From contig CANFLS010000026.1 in assembly GCA_947447955.1 (NCBI GenBank), forward strand, positions 1 to 39,359: DNA of 39,359 nt, written 5' to 3'. The position numbers and the translations under genes were made by a program. Shown here one piece after another: positions 24,013-32,644 of this stretch (position 1 is its first letter; every line of letters begins with the position of its first letter). The DNA comes from Flavobacteriales bacterium. Its GTDB lineage: Bacteria; Bacteroidota; Bacteroidia; NS11-12g; UBA955. Below the pieces are notes generated by a model. That model saw nothing but the letters and a program-made list of their open reading frames with translations, was not told where the DNA came from and searched no databases.

Positions 24013-24966
24013 TTATAGTTTAATTGAATATTCTTTAATTCTTGCAAGTACCACTTCAAAATCTGGCTGCCCTCTATAATACAGCTTGGAAGTTGATAAA
24101 TAACGTTTCTTGAATGACTCTCTGATTTCTAGTTCATTCAATAAAAGAGCGGGGTGTTCTTTGAGCGGGATTAGATTGTCCGCACCTTTTATCCTGGCAG
24201 CTTTGTGCGATAAGTATTCAGGACTGCCTATAAATTCTTGAATTTCAGAATTGCCCAGTAAACAGTATACATCGTAGTATTGACGCATGAAGTTTTTATC
24301 GTCATAAGCCCCAGGCTTGTCTTTGTTGCGATATTTTCTTACAATGGTTTGCAGTTTTTCAATTAACGTATAGCCTGGATGATAGCATTGTACGCCAATT
24401 GCTTTATTGTTTATGTAATTATTGTGTGCTCCTATTGAAACAAGGTGTTCCCAAATCCATGAAGCAATATCGATGGGGCTATTGGGCGTTACTGTGTCAA
24501 ATCCAGCTTCTAATAAAATGCCATCTTTAAGTCCATCTAGTGTTGGTGTATGACTTTGATAATACAATCGAATTCCACCACTGCGGTATTTTTCGGTATC
24601 GTCAAAATCATGATCCCTCTTAATTTCAATAATCCCATTTATCGTAAGTGAAATGGCGAGCACGTCATAAAATTCTTTTCGTGCCGATCTTACTTGAGGC
24701 TTGTCTTCTTTTCCTTCGATTGATAAACCAAAATTAGTACGAATGTGAATATCTATGTCTTCCGAAAAGCGATGAATTAACCCGTATCCTTTAGATAATG
24801 AAGTTCCACCTTTCAATTCAAATTCAATTCCCTGCTGTTGCAATGAATACAAAGCATGCATGATCCAATAGTCTTTCTCAACCAATGTTATATCAATTCC
24901 TTTTTGAGAAGAGACGATTGAGAGAAGTTCTTTGAATTCAGGGTCGTTATGAATAAAATCAAGCAT
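24013..24966 (-). CDS. AbiEii/AbiGii-type nucleotidyltransferase toxin
   Basis: This 317-residue protein is of the AbiEii toxin family, nucleotidyltransferases that block growth as part of abortive infection or toxin-antitoxin systems. The motif FELKGGTSLSKGYGLIHRFSEDIDIHI shows the GG-S and D-x-D elements of the DNA polymerase beta-like fold. Conserved KLQTIVRKYRNK and FMRQYYDVYCLL follow. The gene overlaps the upstream antitoxin gene by eight bases. It lies next to the direct repeat DR2, an accessory position. All catalytic residues that I can identify are present. Confidence 0.9.
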   Translation of the reverse strand: MLDFIHNDPEFKELLSIVSSQKGIDITLVEKDYWIMHALYSLQQQGIEFELKGGTSLSKGYGLIHRFSEDIDIHIRTNFGLSIEGKEDKPQVRSARKEFYDVLAISLTINGIIEIKRDHDFDDTEKYRSGGIRLYYQSHTPTLDGLKDGILLEAGFDTVTPNSPIDIASWIWEHLVSIGAHNNYINNKAIGVQCYHPGYTLIEKLQTIVRKYRNKDKPGAYDDKNFMRQYYDVYCLLGNSEIQEFIGSPEYLSHKAARIKGADNLIPLKEHPALLLNELEIRESFKKRYLSTSKLYYRGQPDFEVVLARIKEYSIKL

Positions 24967-25540
24967 GCTGAAGTGCGTTTCGAAGGATTAATTTTAAAGT
25001 TCGCTTTGTTTTGCCTGTTCCGTATTGTTGCGTAGACTTCATCAAAGCTTCTGTATTGAAATTAGGTAAATTATTGGCCAACTTGTTTATTATTTGTGTT
25101 TGGTCTTCTGCAAGATTTTCCAAATTGTTTAATAAATCAACAAGCAAATATTCTCTTGTAATATTTTTAGGGAACGAGGATTTTAGTTTGAATTCAAAAG
25201 TCTTTCCATTGAGTTTAAACTCTCCTTTGCGTTTATGGTTGTAAACCCATGTGGTATTGTAAAGTTGTGTTAGGCCTAGTCCTAAGGAATTAAAGGTATT
25301 GGGGGATATCAAAAGAAAATCTTCGTCCTTCAGAAAACATGCTACTACTTGGCGGTCATCCGGAGGAACAGCCCCAAATTTTGATTGTTTAGGCGAGTAA
25401 TATAATCCTTGGTTAAGTTTTATCAATGTTCCATCTTTGGTGAGCTGGGCCAAATGCCTATCTATGGCCGTGGAATAGTATTCCAGGTCAGAACGGCGAT
25501 ACACTTCACCTTGATTGATATGTTCACGGAGTAAATCCAT
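24959..25540 (-). CDS. AbiEi-like antitoxin with winged-helix domain
   Basis: This 193-residue protein resembles the DUF6088/AbiEi-type antitoxins that pair with AbiEii. An N-terminal winged helix is at about 1-55 (SDLEYYSTAIDRHLAQLTKDGTLIKLNQGLYYSPK). A domain follows with VACFLKDEDFLLISPNTFNSLGLGLTQLYNTTWVYNHKRKGEFKL, the usual AbiEi middle part. It probably binds its own promoter and counteracts the toxin. The start is the ATG at 25540. Genes overlap by eight bases, in antitoxin-toxin order. Confidence 0.85.
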   Translation of the reverse strand: MDLLREHINQGEVYRRSDLEYYSTAIDRHLAQLTKDGTLIKLNQGLYYSPKQSKFGAVPPDDRQVVACFLKDEDFLLISPNTFNSLGLGLTQLYNTTWVYNHKRKGEFKLNGKTFEFKLKSSFPKNITREYLLVDLLNNLENLAEDQTQIINKLANNLPNFNTEALMKSTQQYGTGKTKRTLKLILRNALQHA

Positions 25541-25621
25541 TGCTCAATTACAAAGGTAAATAGATTTTTCGAATTGCATGCGAAAATTGGAAAAATTCAT
25601 GCAGATTGATATTCTACAAAC

Positions 25622-26335
25622 TTAACTCTCTGTATCGCTTTCGTCGCGGCGTTTTAGTTCGTAGCGCATGTAATGGGCACTAATTGCATCTTCTTTGTTT
25701 TCGAATTGGTTGTAATTGATCCAATACCCGTTGAGCTTTAATTGGATTGCGTTTTTATCGAAGAACAATTTGTAATCAAATACATCACTTTCACAGGCAA
25801 TGTAACCAGGGTAGTAGAAGCTCATTTGTCGTTCAATGCAGTATTGCATTTTGTAGATCATAATGAGTTTTCCTAGGCTGTATTTCGCATAATCGGGATC
25901 GAAAATATTTTTCAGTCCCATGATGGCATCTAGTCCTTCATCAAAATAACCTACTGCTATGAGTTTGTCGCCGTCGTGAACGAGCAACGTTTTTGTGTCG
26001 AAGGGATTGATATTTTCTTCGTTTAGGAAATAAGTATCTTCAAAGGTGACTTCTATTTTACGAGAGTCGCAATATTTTTGAGCCAGGGCTCTTATTTCGT
26101 CGGTTAAAACAAAGTCGGTAATGGTGACTTTGAATTTCTTGGCGTTTTTATAAATCTTGTGTTTGAGAAGATCCTTTACTTCGTAAACGAGGTATCGGGC
26201 CCAAATGACATTGAGGAGTTCAATGTTTTCGGTTATGATATAATCGCAGGTGGTCATTTGGTTATTCATCCGATACTTTCCCTCTGCAAGTAACTTATCG
26301 AGATGACTTCCCTTAAAACTGATCGATTGAACCAT
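25622..26335 (-). CDS. ATE/Bpt-like aminoacyl-tRNA-protein transferase
   Basis: This 237-residue protein resembles the arginyl/leucyl-tRNA-protein transferases (ATE1, Bpt), which add an amino acid to protein N-termini and so mark them for the ClpS/ClpAP N-end pathway. The tell-tale part is at about 125-200: KLIAVGYFDEGLDAIMGLKN, then FDPDYAKYSLGKLIMIYKMQYC, then YYPGYI and YKLFF. The N-terminal segment LDKLLAEGKYRMNNQMTTCD corresponds to the ATE N-region. Similarity is by motif only, so the activity and the amino acid used are unproven. It stands alone. Confidence 0.75.
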   Translation of the reverse strand: MVQSISFKGSHLDKLLAEGKYRMNNQMTTCDYIITENIELLNVIWARYLVYEVKDLLKHKIYKNAKKFKVTITDFVLTDEIRALAQKYCDSRKIEVTFEDTYFLNEENINPFDTKTLLVHDGDKLIAVGYFDEGLDAIMGLKNIFDPDYAKYSLGKLIMIYKMQYCIERQMSFYYPGYIACESDVFDYKLFFDKNAIQLKLNGYWINYNQFENKEDAISAHYMRYELKRRDESDTES

Positions 26336-26378
26336 AATTTGGCTACAAATTTAAGGTATCACGGGGAATGAAGTAGCA

Positions 26379-26930
26379 TTAAAACTGACTAAAATCTAAT
26401 TTATTGATTTCGTTGATGCGTTTTTTAGGACAATGTTGGGTGATCAAAAAGGCATAGAATAGTTTTAAGTGAATATTTTGATAGTTTTGGTTAAATTGAT
26501 AATCGATACTACCAATAAACCGGTCATAGCTGAGTTTGATTCCAGTTTTCGCAAACCATTGGTTTTGGATTACCGTAGATTGAAATCCTTCGTTTTGAAT
26601 ATTGGTTTTGGCGATTTCAGTTTGTACACCAAAGAATGGAACAAATCGCGGTTTCAAAAAAGCATGGTGAAATTGCCACAGGTTAATATCGAAATTGAAA
26701 TTTAACTTTTGGGTTGAACTTGTATTGTTGAAATTGTTTGAATAGGCCATACCCAAATTATGGTTTCGATAAAAACTTTGGTATTCAATACCATAAAATT
26801 GAATATTGTTGTTTTTTGCATTGGTTTGTTGGGAAATACCAAGACAATGGATTTGTGCAGAAACAATGCTATTTGTAGCACAAAGTAAAATTACCCAGAA
26901 TACAGAAATAAGATTTTTTTGGTTTTTCAT
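26379..26930 (-). CDS. Secreted protein of unknown function, barrel-like
   Basis: A 183-residue protein with a signal peptide (MKNQKNLISVFWVILLCATN and on to VSAQ). Strand-like repeats follow (NIQFYGIEYQSFYRNHNLGMAYSNNF, FVPFFGVQTEIAKTN, WFAKTGIKLSYDRFIGSIDYQFN) as in small outer-membrane barrels. The C-terminal 25 residues are polar. No family recognised. The gene has a strong AGGAGG ribosome-binding site, rare in this window. Confidence 0.6.
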   Translation of the reverse strand: MKNQKNLISVFWVILLCATNSIVSAQIHCLGISQQTNAKNNNIQFYGIEYQSFYRNHNLGMAYSNNFNNTSSTQKLNFNFDINLWQFHHAFLKPRFVPFFGVQTEIAKTNIQNEGFQSTVIQNQWFAKTGIKLSYDRFIGSIDYQFNQNYQNIHLKLFYAFLITQHCPKKRINEINKLDFSQF

Positions 26931-26944
26931 AATTTCCTCCTTTT
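26931..26944 (-). promoter_or_regulatory. Shine-Dalgarno site AAAGGAGG
   Basis: On the minus strand AAAAGGAGGAAATT directly precedes the ATG at 26930, with seven bases between AGGAGG and the ATG region. Most genes here have only A-rich leaders, so this site is exceptional and supports the start. Confidence 0.7.
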
Positions 26945-27091
26945 AAATTTTAGAACAATAAGAACAAAACTGTTCTTTCTCAATTAACTATAAAAGTTCC
27001 TTTTTTATTGTGAGGGATAGGAAATAAGTTTTTTAAATATTTACTTCAACGCAATTAAATTAAAAACAAATTAAATATCTTCGAATTAAAT

Positions 27092-28072
27092 ATGAATAAA
27101 AAGTTATTGTCGTCTAAATTGTTTTTTGTATTGTTTGCATTTAGTTTGGCTTATTCAGCGTCGCTGAAAGCACAAGATATCATCATCCTAAATACTGGGG
27201 AAGAATTTAAATCAAAAGTGGATGAGGTTTTAGATGCTGAAATTAAATATTTCAAATGGGAAAATTTAAATGGTCCAAAGTATTCAATTAAAAAAACTGA
27301 TGTTTTTATGATTCGATATCAATCTGGATTTGTAGAAAATTATTCTAAAAATAAAACTGCTGAAACGAAAGTTGTCAGAAGTGATTCAAATAAATTTTCT
27401 AAAAACACCGATGAAGTATGGGACGATAATTTGCGGTATAGTATTTATTATAATTCAGGAAATGCTACTTTAGTTAACAATGCCAATCTTATTGGAGATT
27501 TTTCATTGTCAAACATTTATAATGAATACTTTGATTTAGGTTTTGGATTTGACAATAAATTATCTAAAAATCGTTTTTGGGGATTGGGTCTTGTTTTGGG
27601 CGCGCAATTGTATGCAGTTGATAAGGCAGAGTTTTTTAGACAATTAAAATCAGCTTCCAATAGTGGTGATTGTATTAATGATTGGTACATAGATGACAAC
27701 CTTGTAATGGGGAAATTCGGAATTCAAACAACATATACCCAGATAGATAAAACTAACCAACATCGGTTTAAAGTGCTTTTTTCTTTATCAAACATGATTG
27801 TTGGTGATTTTAATTCTCGTTATATTTTCAACAATATTGGAACTATCTATATCAAAGGGAGTAGTGGGAATTCTATTTCTTTGGAAACCGCTGTTAAATA
27901 CGAACATCGTTTATACAAGAAACTGGGAATTGAATTTAATTTTGGAATTACAATTACACCAATGTCAACTTCGTGGAGAGGCTCAAATAGTGTAAATAGC
28001 CTAACTACTTTGAATAATTATAACTACGGTCTATTTCAAATAAAGATGGGCTCTGGTTTGTTATTTTACTAA
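27092..28072 (+). CDS. Secreted outer-membrane-type protein
   Basis: A 326-residue protein with a signal peptide ending SLKAQ. Its N-terminal motif DIIILNTGEEFKSKVDEVLDAEIKYFKWENLNGPKYSIKKTDVFMIRYQSG is widespread in Bacteroidota surface proteins. The C-terminal 200 residues look like an outer-membrane beta-barrel (LGFGFDNKLSKNRFWGLGLVLGAQLY, FGIQTTYTQIDKTNQHRFKVLFSLSN, ending FQIKMGSGLLFY with a terminal aromatic). The function is unknown. It converges on the aminotransferase gene with two bases between. The upstream region 26945-27091 contains only a weak TATCTTCG box. Confidence 0.7.
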   Translation: MNKKLLSSKLFFVLFAFSLAYSASLKAQDIIILNTGEEFKSKVDEVLDAEIKYFKWENLNGPKYSIKKTDVFMIRYQSGFVENYSKNKTAETKVVRSDSNKFSKNTDEVWDDNLRYSIYYNSGNATLVNNANLIGDFSLSNIYNEYFDLGFGFDNKLSKNRFWGLGLVLGAQLYAVDKAEFFRQLKSASNSGDCINDWYIDDNLVMGKFGIQTTYTQIDKTNQHRFKVLFSLSNMIVGDFNSRYIFNNIGTIYIKGSSGNSISLETAVKYEHRLYKKLGIEFNFGITITPMSTSWRGSNSVNSLTTLNNYNYGLFQIKMGSGLLFY

Positions 28073-28074
28073 TC

Positions 28075-28896
28075 TTACAACCTCTCACTCAGCACCCTAC
28101 TGATATTGTTTTTTAACGATTTGCCCATGTAGTTGCCGGCCCATTGGATGCCACGGGTGGCACTGGTGAAGAAGATTTCATCGGCGGAGCTTAGGTCTAT
28201 TTCGGTGATGCGGTGTTCGCTCATTTGATATCCGTATGATTGGGCCTGTTGGATTACAATTTTTCTCATCACACCATCTACGCAATATTCAGACAACGGC
28301 GGAGTGGAAATAAACTCGCCCGATACCATGAAAATGTTGGATGAAATGCCTTCACATACATTTCCCAATTCGTTATAAATCACACATTCGTCGAAGTCGT
28401 TTGTTTTGGCATAAATTCCTGCCATTACATAAGTCAATGCCGATGTGGTTTTCAATGTGCTCGTAAAGTTTGAATTCTTGGTGAGCTCTTTGTAATTGCC
28501 AATTTTAAGTCCCTCAATATTTAAAGGATATCCACTGTAATCAATTGGAGTAATTTCAATCACACTTTGTGTGTACTGATTTTTAGGTTGGTAAAAACCA
28601 TCCGCTTCCCTCAAAAACGACGAACGAATGCGGGCATTGGATATGTCTTTAGTTTTGCAAAACGACTCAATCAATTCTTCCAACGAAGTGTTTGCAAAAC
28701 ACGCTGGTAAATCCATGTGCAAAAGCATCAATGATTTGTCAATACGCTGTTGATGCAAATATCCATGTTGCAATCTGCCTTCGCTTAGTTTCATAGATTC
28801 AAAGAAGCCATCGCCATAGCGATATGATCTTGCCGATAATGAAAGGGTAGGGGCGCTTGCTGTAATTTCTTTGCCGTCTAATAAAAAATAAGTCAT
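28075..28896 (-). CDS. Class IV aminotransferase, PabC-like
   Basis: This 273-residue protein is a fold-type IV PLP enzyme, such as 4-amino-4-deoxychorismate lyase or a branched-chain/D-amino-acid aminotransferase. Motifs: RYGDGFFESM near residue 26, the catalytic Lys in SNFTSTLKTTSALTYVMA (about 152), ECVIYNELGNVCEGISSNIFMV with the cofactor-contacting Glu, and EIFFTSATRGIQW. Length and the SATRGIQ end slightly favour PabC (folate synthesis), but the substrate cannot be settled by eye. It is the last gene of the etfB-etfA-BFN run, 44 bases after the BFN gene. Confidence 0.85.
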   Translation of the reverse strand: MTYFLLDGKEITASAPTLSLSARSYRYGDGFFESMKLSEGRLQHGYLHQQRIDKSLMLLHMDLPACFANTSLEELIESFCKTKDISNARIRSSFLREADGFYQPKNQYTQSVIEITPIDYSGYPLNIEGLKIGNYKELTKNSNFTSTLKTTSALTYVMAGIYAKTNDFDECVIYNELGNVCEGISSNIFMVSGEFISTPPLSEYCVDGVMRKIVIQQAQSYGYQMSEHRITEIDLSSADEIFFTSATRGIQWAGNYMGKSLKNNISRVLSERL

Positions 28897-28940
28897 TGTG
28901 ATTGTAAAATGGAATTTAGAGTTGAAGAAGCTTAAAGAGC

Positions 28941-29543
28941 TTATTTACGTTTTGCAATTTCATCACGCAAACGGGCAGCTTTGCTGTAGTCTTCAATGTT
29001 GATTGCTTCTTCCAACATCGATTCTAATTCTTGAATGGTGAATTCGCCGAAAGGTGTTTTCTCCTCTGATTTTGATTCTTGAGGCATTTCTTCCTCAGTT
29101 TGACGACCCGGTTCATCAATATCTGCATCTTTTTCGTCTTCTTCGAATCCTGCTTCATCTAAAATGGCTTGGGTAACGAAGATGGGACATTTAAATTTCA
29201 TTGCCATGGCAATGGCATCAGAAGTTCTAGAATCAACTTGCATGGTTAAACCGTCTTGTACAAAGTAGATACTCGAATAGTAAATTCCTTCGGCAAGCTT
29301 TTCTATGCAAACTTCTGTAATTCCAATGTTGAAATTCTTTAAAGTAGTGGCAAACAAATCGTGTGTTAACGGACGTGTTGACCTCATACTTTCCATTTCC
29401 ATGGCAATGGATTGGGCCTCAAGGGCACCTATTAAAACGGGTAATTGAATCTTTGACTTTGGGCTGTGCAATACCAAGGTATAGGCGCCATGTGAATGGG
29501 CCGGTAAAATGTTCTTGATAAATACTTCAACCTTTCTCGACAT
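28941..29543 (-). CDS. BFN-domain (DUF151) protein with UVR motif
   Basis: This 200-residue protein joins two modules. Residues 1-135 are a bifunctional nuclease family (BFN, DUF151) domain (VLIGALEAQSIAMEME, RPLTHDLFATTLKNFNI, VDSRTSDAIAMAMKFKCPIFV). After an acidic linker, residues 165-200 form a UVR motif (FTIQELESMLEEAINIEDYSKAARLRDEI), as in UvrB/UvrC. The combination is usual in Bacteroidota. It lies four bases after etfA and so is in the same operon. The activity has not been established for this lineage. Confidence 0.92.
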   Translation of the reverse strand: MSRKVEVFIKNILPAHSHGAYTLVLHSPKSKIQLPVLIGALEAQSIAMEMESMRSTRPLTHDLFATTLKNFNIGITEVCIEKLAEGIYYSSIYFVQDGLTMQVDSRTSDAIAMAMKFKCPIFVTQAILDEAGFEEDEKDADIDEPGRQTEEEMPQESKSEEKTPFGEFTIQELESMLEEAINIEDYSKAARLRDEIAKRK

Positions 29544-29547
29544 CAGA

Positions 29548-30489
29548 TTAATTTTTTAATGCACTAATAAGTTTTGGTAAAATTTCGAATGCATCACCAA
29601 CGATACCATAATCGGCACTTTTAAAGAAAGGCGCTTCTGGGTCTTTGTTGATGGCAACAATGGTTTTACTTGAGCTCACACCAGCCAAATGCTGAATGGC
29701 TCCAGAAATACCAATTGCAATATATAAATTCGGTTTGATGGTAATACCAGTTTGTCCAACGTGTTCGCTGTGTGGTCTCCAACCCATGTCGCTCACAGGC
29801 TTAGAGCATGCAGTGGCAGCTCCAATTAAACTTGCCAATTCTTCAATCATGTTCCAGTTTTCTGGACCTTTCATTCCACGACCCGCACTTACAACCAACT
29901 CGGCTTCTGTCAATGGAATTTTGCCTGTTACTTTGTTTACTGCATTGATGGTGATTTTTGAGGGACTTGCGTTTACAGAAACTGATTCAGTTGCACAATC
30001 GCTGCCATTGGCATTGATTTCAAATGAATTCGGCGTGATAGCCAATACCTTAATATCGCGATTTAAATTGACAAATGCAAATGCTTTGCCTGAAAACACG
30101 CCTCTTTTCACGGTGAAACCGTTAGAAAGGTCAGGTACAGAGATTACGTTGGTTGCCAAAGATGCATTCAAAGAAATAGCAATTCTTGGCGCCAAAGATT
30201 TTCCAACATAAGAATTTGAAACAACCACAATAGATGCCCCAATTTGCTTGCAAATGGAAGCAAAAATTTCAGAAGTTGAATCTGATGTAAAACCATCTGT
30301 ATTGTTGCAATTCAATACTTTGCTTGCGCCGTATTTGCCAAGCTCTGCACTGTTTGCTATAGAAGAAATATTAACAGCAACAACTTCTTTGCCCATTAAT
30401 GTGCCAATTTCTTTGGCATAGGAAATGGCTTCGAAAGTTGACTTTTTAAATTGATTATCGGAACTCTCCGCAAAAACTACAATTGACAT
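29548..30489 (-). CDS. etfA: Electron transfer flavoprotein alpha subunit
   Basis: EtfA pairs with EtfB and carries FAD, moving electrons from acyl-CoA dehydrogenases to the membrane via ETF-quinone oxidoreductase. The 313-residue protein has the C-terminal FAD signature at about 200-300: VVSAGRGMKGPENW, ATACSKPVSDMGWRPHSEHVGQTG, PNLYIAIGISGAIQHLAGVSSSKTIVAINKDPEAPFF. It lies two bases after etfB. ETF would serve fatty-acid or phenylacetate beta-oxidation, in keeping with the paa genes in this window. Confidence 0.96.
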   Translation of the reverse strand: MSIVVFAESSDNQFKKSTFEAISYAKEIGTLMGKEVVAVNISSIANSAELGKYGASKVLNCNNTDGFTSDSTSEIFASICKQIGASIVVVSNSYVGKSLAPRIAISLNASLATNVISVPDLSNGFTVKRGVFSGKAFAFVNLNRDIKVLAITPNSFEINANGSDCATESVSVNASPSKITINAVNKVTGKIPLTEAELVVSAGRGMKGPENWNMIEELASLIGAATACSKPVSDMGWRPHSEHVGQTGITIKPNLYIAIGISGAIQHLAGVSSSKTIVAINKDPEAPFFKSADYGIVGDAFEILPKLISALKN

Positions 30490-30491
30490 AA

Positions 30492-31223
30492 TTAGATAAC
30501 TTTAACTTCGTTTTTTAAAATGTTGATTAACTCACCTGCATTTTCGGCATCAATTAACTTAACGCTTCCTTTTGCCGCTGGCAATGAATAAGATTGGTAA
30601 TTTGCTGCCTGATTGGAAACAGAAGCCTCAATGATTTGCAAAGGCTTAGTTCTCGCGGCCATAATACCACGCATATTTGGAATACGGGGTTCGCACAAGT
30701 CTTTTTGAGCACTTGCAACCAATGGACCTGCACAAGTTAAAGTTTCTTTACCGCCATCGATATCTCTATCGAAAGTAAAGTTGCCACTGTTGTAATCTAT
30801 TTTTGTTACAACATTTATTGACGGAATGTTCAACAAAGCACCCAATAATCCGCAAACTGCGCCACCATTGTAATCAATACTTTCTCTACCGGTTAAAATT
30901 AAATCGTAACCCTGTGCAATTTTTGCAATTTCTTCCGCAACAAATTGCGCATCAACAGGAATTGCATTGATACGGATGGCTTCGTTAGCGCCCATGCTCA
31001 ATGCTTTTCTGATACTTGGTTCGCTGTCGGCTTCACCAACGTGAACTATGGTAACAGTGCCATTGTTTGCTTCCGCAATTTCAAGGGCACGGGTAACCGC
31101 CAATTCGTCATAAGGGTTTACAATAAACTGAACGCCAGCCTTGTTAAAGGTGGTGTCGTTGTCGGTAAACGTAATTTTAGTTGTGGTGTCAGGAACAACA
31201 CTTATACAAACAAGAATTTTCAT
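30492..31223 (-). CDS. etfB: Electron transfer flavoprotein beta subunit
   Basis: The 243-residue beta subunit has the N-terminal KILVCISVVPDTTTKI, the FIVNPYDELAVTRALEIAE segment and the conserved LILTGRESIDYNGGAVCGLLGALLNIP AMP/partner-binding region. It is first in a four-gene minus-strand run (etfB, etfA, BFN, aminotransferase). A TATTTTTG promoter box lies 19 bases before the ATG. Confidence 0.96.
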   Translation of the reverse strand: MKILVCISVVPDTTTKITFTDNDTTFNKAGVQFIVNPYDELAVTRALEIAEANNGTVTIVHVGEADSEPSIRKALSMGANEAIRINAIPVDAQFVAEEIAKIAQGYDLILTGRESIDYNGGAVCGLLGALLNIPSINVVTKIDYNSGNFTFDRDIDGGKETLTCAGPLVASAQKDLCEPRIPNMRGIMAARTKPLQIIEASVSNQAANYQSYSLPAAKGSVKLIDAENAGELINILKNEVKVI

Positions 31224-31242
31224 TGATCAATACAATTTACTG

Positions 31243-31250
31243 CAAAAATA
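31243..31250 (-). promoter_or_regulatory. Promoter -7 box of etfB
   Basis: TATTTTTG on the minus strand fits TAnnTTTG. The divergent mpl gene may use the weaker TAGATTCG at 31292-31299, five bases before its ATG. Confidence 0.6.
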
Positions 31251-31303
31251 CAAATTTTCTTGCCAATTGTTTAATTCTGCAAAATCCTTTTTAGATTCGT
31301 GGC

Positions 31304-32644
31304 ATGAGTCGATATCATTTTGTGGCAATAGGTGGGGCAGTAATGCATAACTTGGCATTAGAATTACATGCGTTGGGAAACGAAGTTACGGGAAGTGACG
31401 ACGAGATTTTTGATCCTGCGAAGTCCCGCTTGGCGGCAGCAAATATCCTTCCAGAAAATTATGGATGGTTCCCTGAAAAAATTACAAAAGAAATTGATGC
31501 AATTATCTTGGGCATGCATGCCAAAGACGATAATCCCGAATTAAAAAAGGCCCAAGAATTGGGACTTACTATTTATTCTTTCCCAGAATTTATTTACCAC
31601 CACTCACAAAATAAGCAGCGCATTGTGATAGCAGGTAGCCATGGAAAAACTACATCTACCGCAATGCTCATGCACATTTTGAAAAAGCAAAATATAGATG
31701 CAGATTATTTGGTAGGATCACTGTTGCCAGGATTCGACAGAATGGTGCGTTTATCCGACGCTCCCATTATTGTGATTGAAGGTGATGAATATTTGACTTC
31801 TCCCATTGATAAAACTCCAAAGTTTTGGCATTACAAACCTCAGTTTTCAATGATTACAGGAATTGCGTGGGACCATGTAAACGTATTTCCAACCTTTGAA
31901 AATTATATATACCAGTTTGAAAAATATTTGGAAACCATTTCGGAGGGATATTTTTACTACGCAAGTGATATTGAACTTGAAAAATTATCTAAAAACTTCC
32001 CTCAAAAAGCGAAACCTTACAAAGCCCCTAATTACAGGGTTGAAGAAAATGGGGTAGTCATAAATGTAGACAACACAGAAATTACCTTAAATATTTTCGG
32101 AAAGCACAATATAGAAAATGCAGCTGGCGTGGTTCAATTGGCAATAAAATTGGGATTATCTGAGTTTCAGGCTTGGCAATCACTTTCTGATTTCCCTGGT
32201 ACTGCAAAACGCTTAGAAAAGGTATATGAAGATGAAAACACTTTGGTGATTCGCGATTTTGCACACGCGCCTAGCAAGGTAAAGGCTTCGGTGAGTGCAG
32301 TTAGGGAACAATATCCCTCAAGAAACTTTGTAGCCGTATTCGAACTCCACACTTCGAGTAGCTTGATGCCGGAGTTTATGGGGCAATACAACCAAACCAT
32401 GGATGCCGCAGATACCGTTTTCGTGCTGTACGATGCCCATGTTTTTGAACTCAAAAGAATGCCGGTGCCGTCGGCCGAAACCATCAAAGAACGCTTAGGA
32501 AATGTTGCAGTTTTTAGCGATGCCGAGCAACTTAAGTTGGCGGTAAAACAGGCGCTTCATGTTCCTGAGGGACAAAAAAGCGTATTGCTTTTGATGAGCA
32601 GTGGCAATTTGGCGGGTTTAACCACCCAAGATTTTATAGGTTAA
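31304..32644 (+). CDS. mpl: UDP-MurNAc:murein tripeptide ligase Mpl
   Basis: Mpl links recovered L-Ala-D-Glu-meso-DAP to UDP-MurNAc in peptidoglycan recycling. The 446-residue Mur ligase has the N-terminal HFVAIGGAVMHNLALELHALGNEVTGSD. The ATP loop VIAGSHGKTTSTAM is at about residue 110. ITGIAWDHVNVFPTFENY, FGKHNIENAAG and IRDFAHAPSKVKAS follow. The GxAMxxLA start and HAP (rather than HHP) pattern favour Mpl over MurC. It converges on a GH3/serine-hydrolase gene that also acts on peptidoglycan fragments; their ends overlap by four bases. Confidence 0.93.
   Translation: MSRYHFVAIGGAVMHNLALELHALGNEVTGSDDEIFDPAKSRLAAANILPENYGWFPEKITKEIDAIILGMHAKDDNPELKKAQELGLTIYSFPEFIYHHSQNKQRIVIAGSHGKTTSTAMLMHILKKQNIDADYLVGSLLPGFDRMVRLSDAPIIVIEGDEYLTSPIDKTPKFWHYKPQFSMITGIAWDHVNVFPTFENYIYQFEKYLETISEGYFYYASDIELEKLSKNFPQKAKPYKAPNYRVEENGVVINVDNTEITLNIFGKHNIENAAGVVQLAIKLGLSEFQAWQSLSDFPGTAKRLEKVYEDENTLVIRDFAHAPSKVKASVSAVREQYPSRNFVAVFELHTSSSLMPEFMGQYNQTMDAADTVFVLYDAHVFELKRMPVPSAETIKERLGNVAVFSDAEQLKLAVKQALHVPEGQKSVLLLMSSGNLAGLTTQDFIG

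Noticed and set aside
29696-30211. A 171-codon plus-strand frame inside etfA
   Set aside because: It lies wholly antisense to a clearly conserved etfA gene and shows no recognisable protein pattern.
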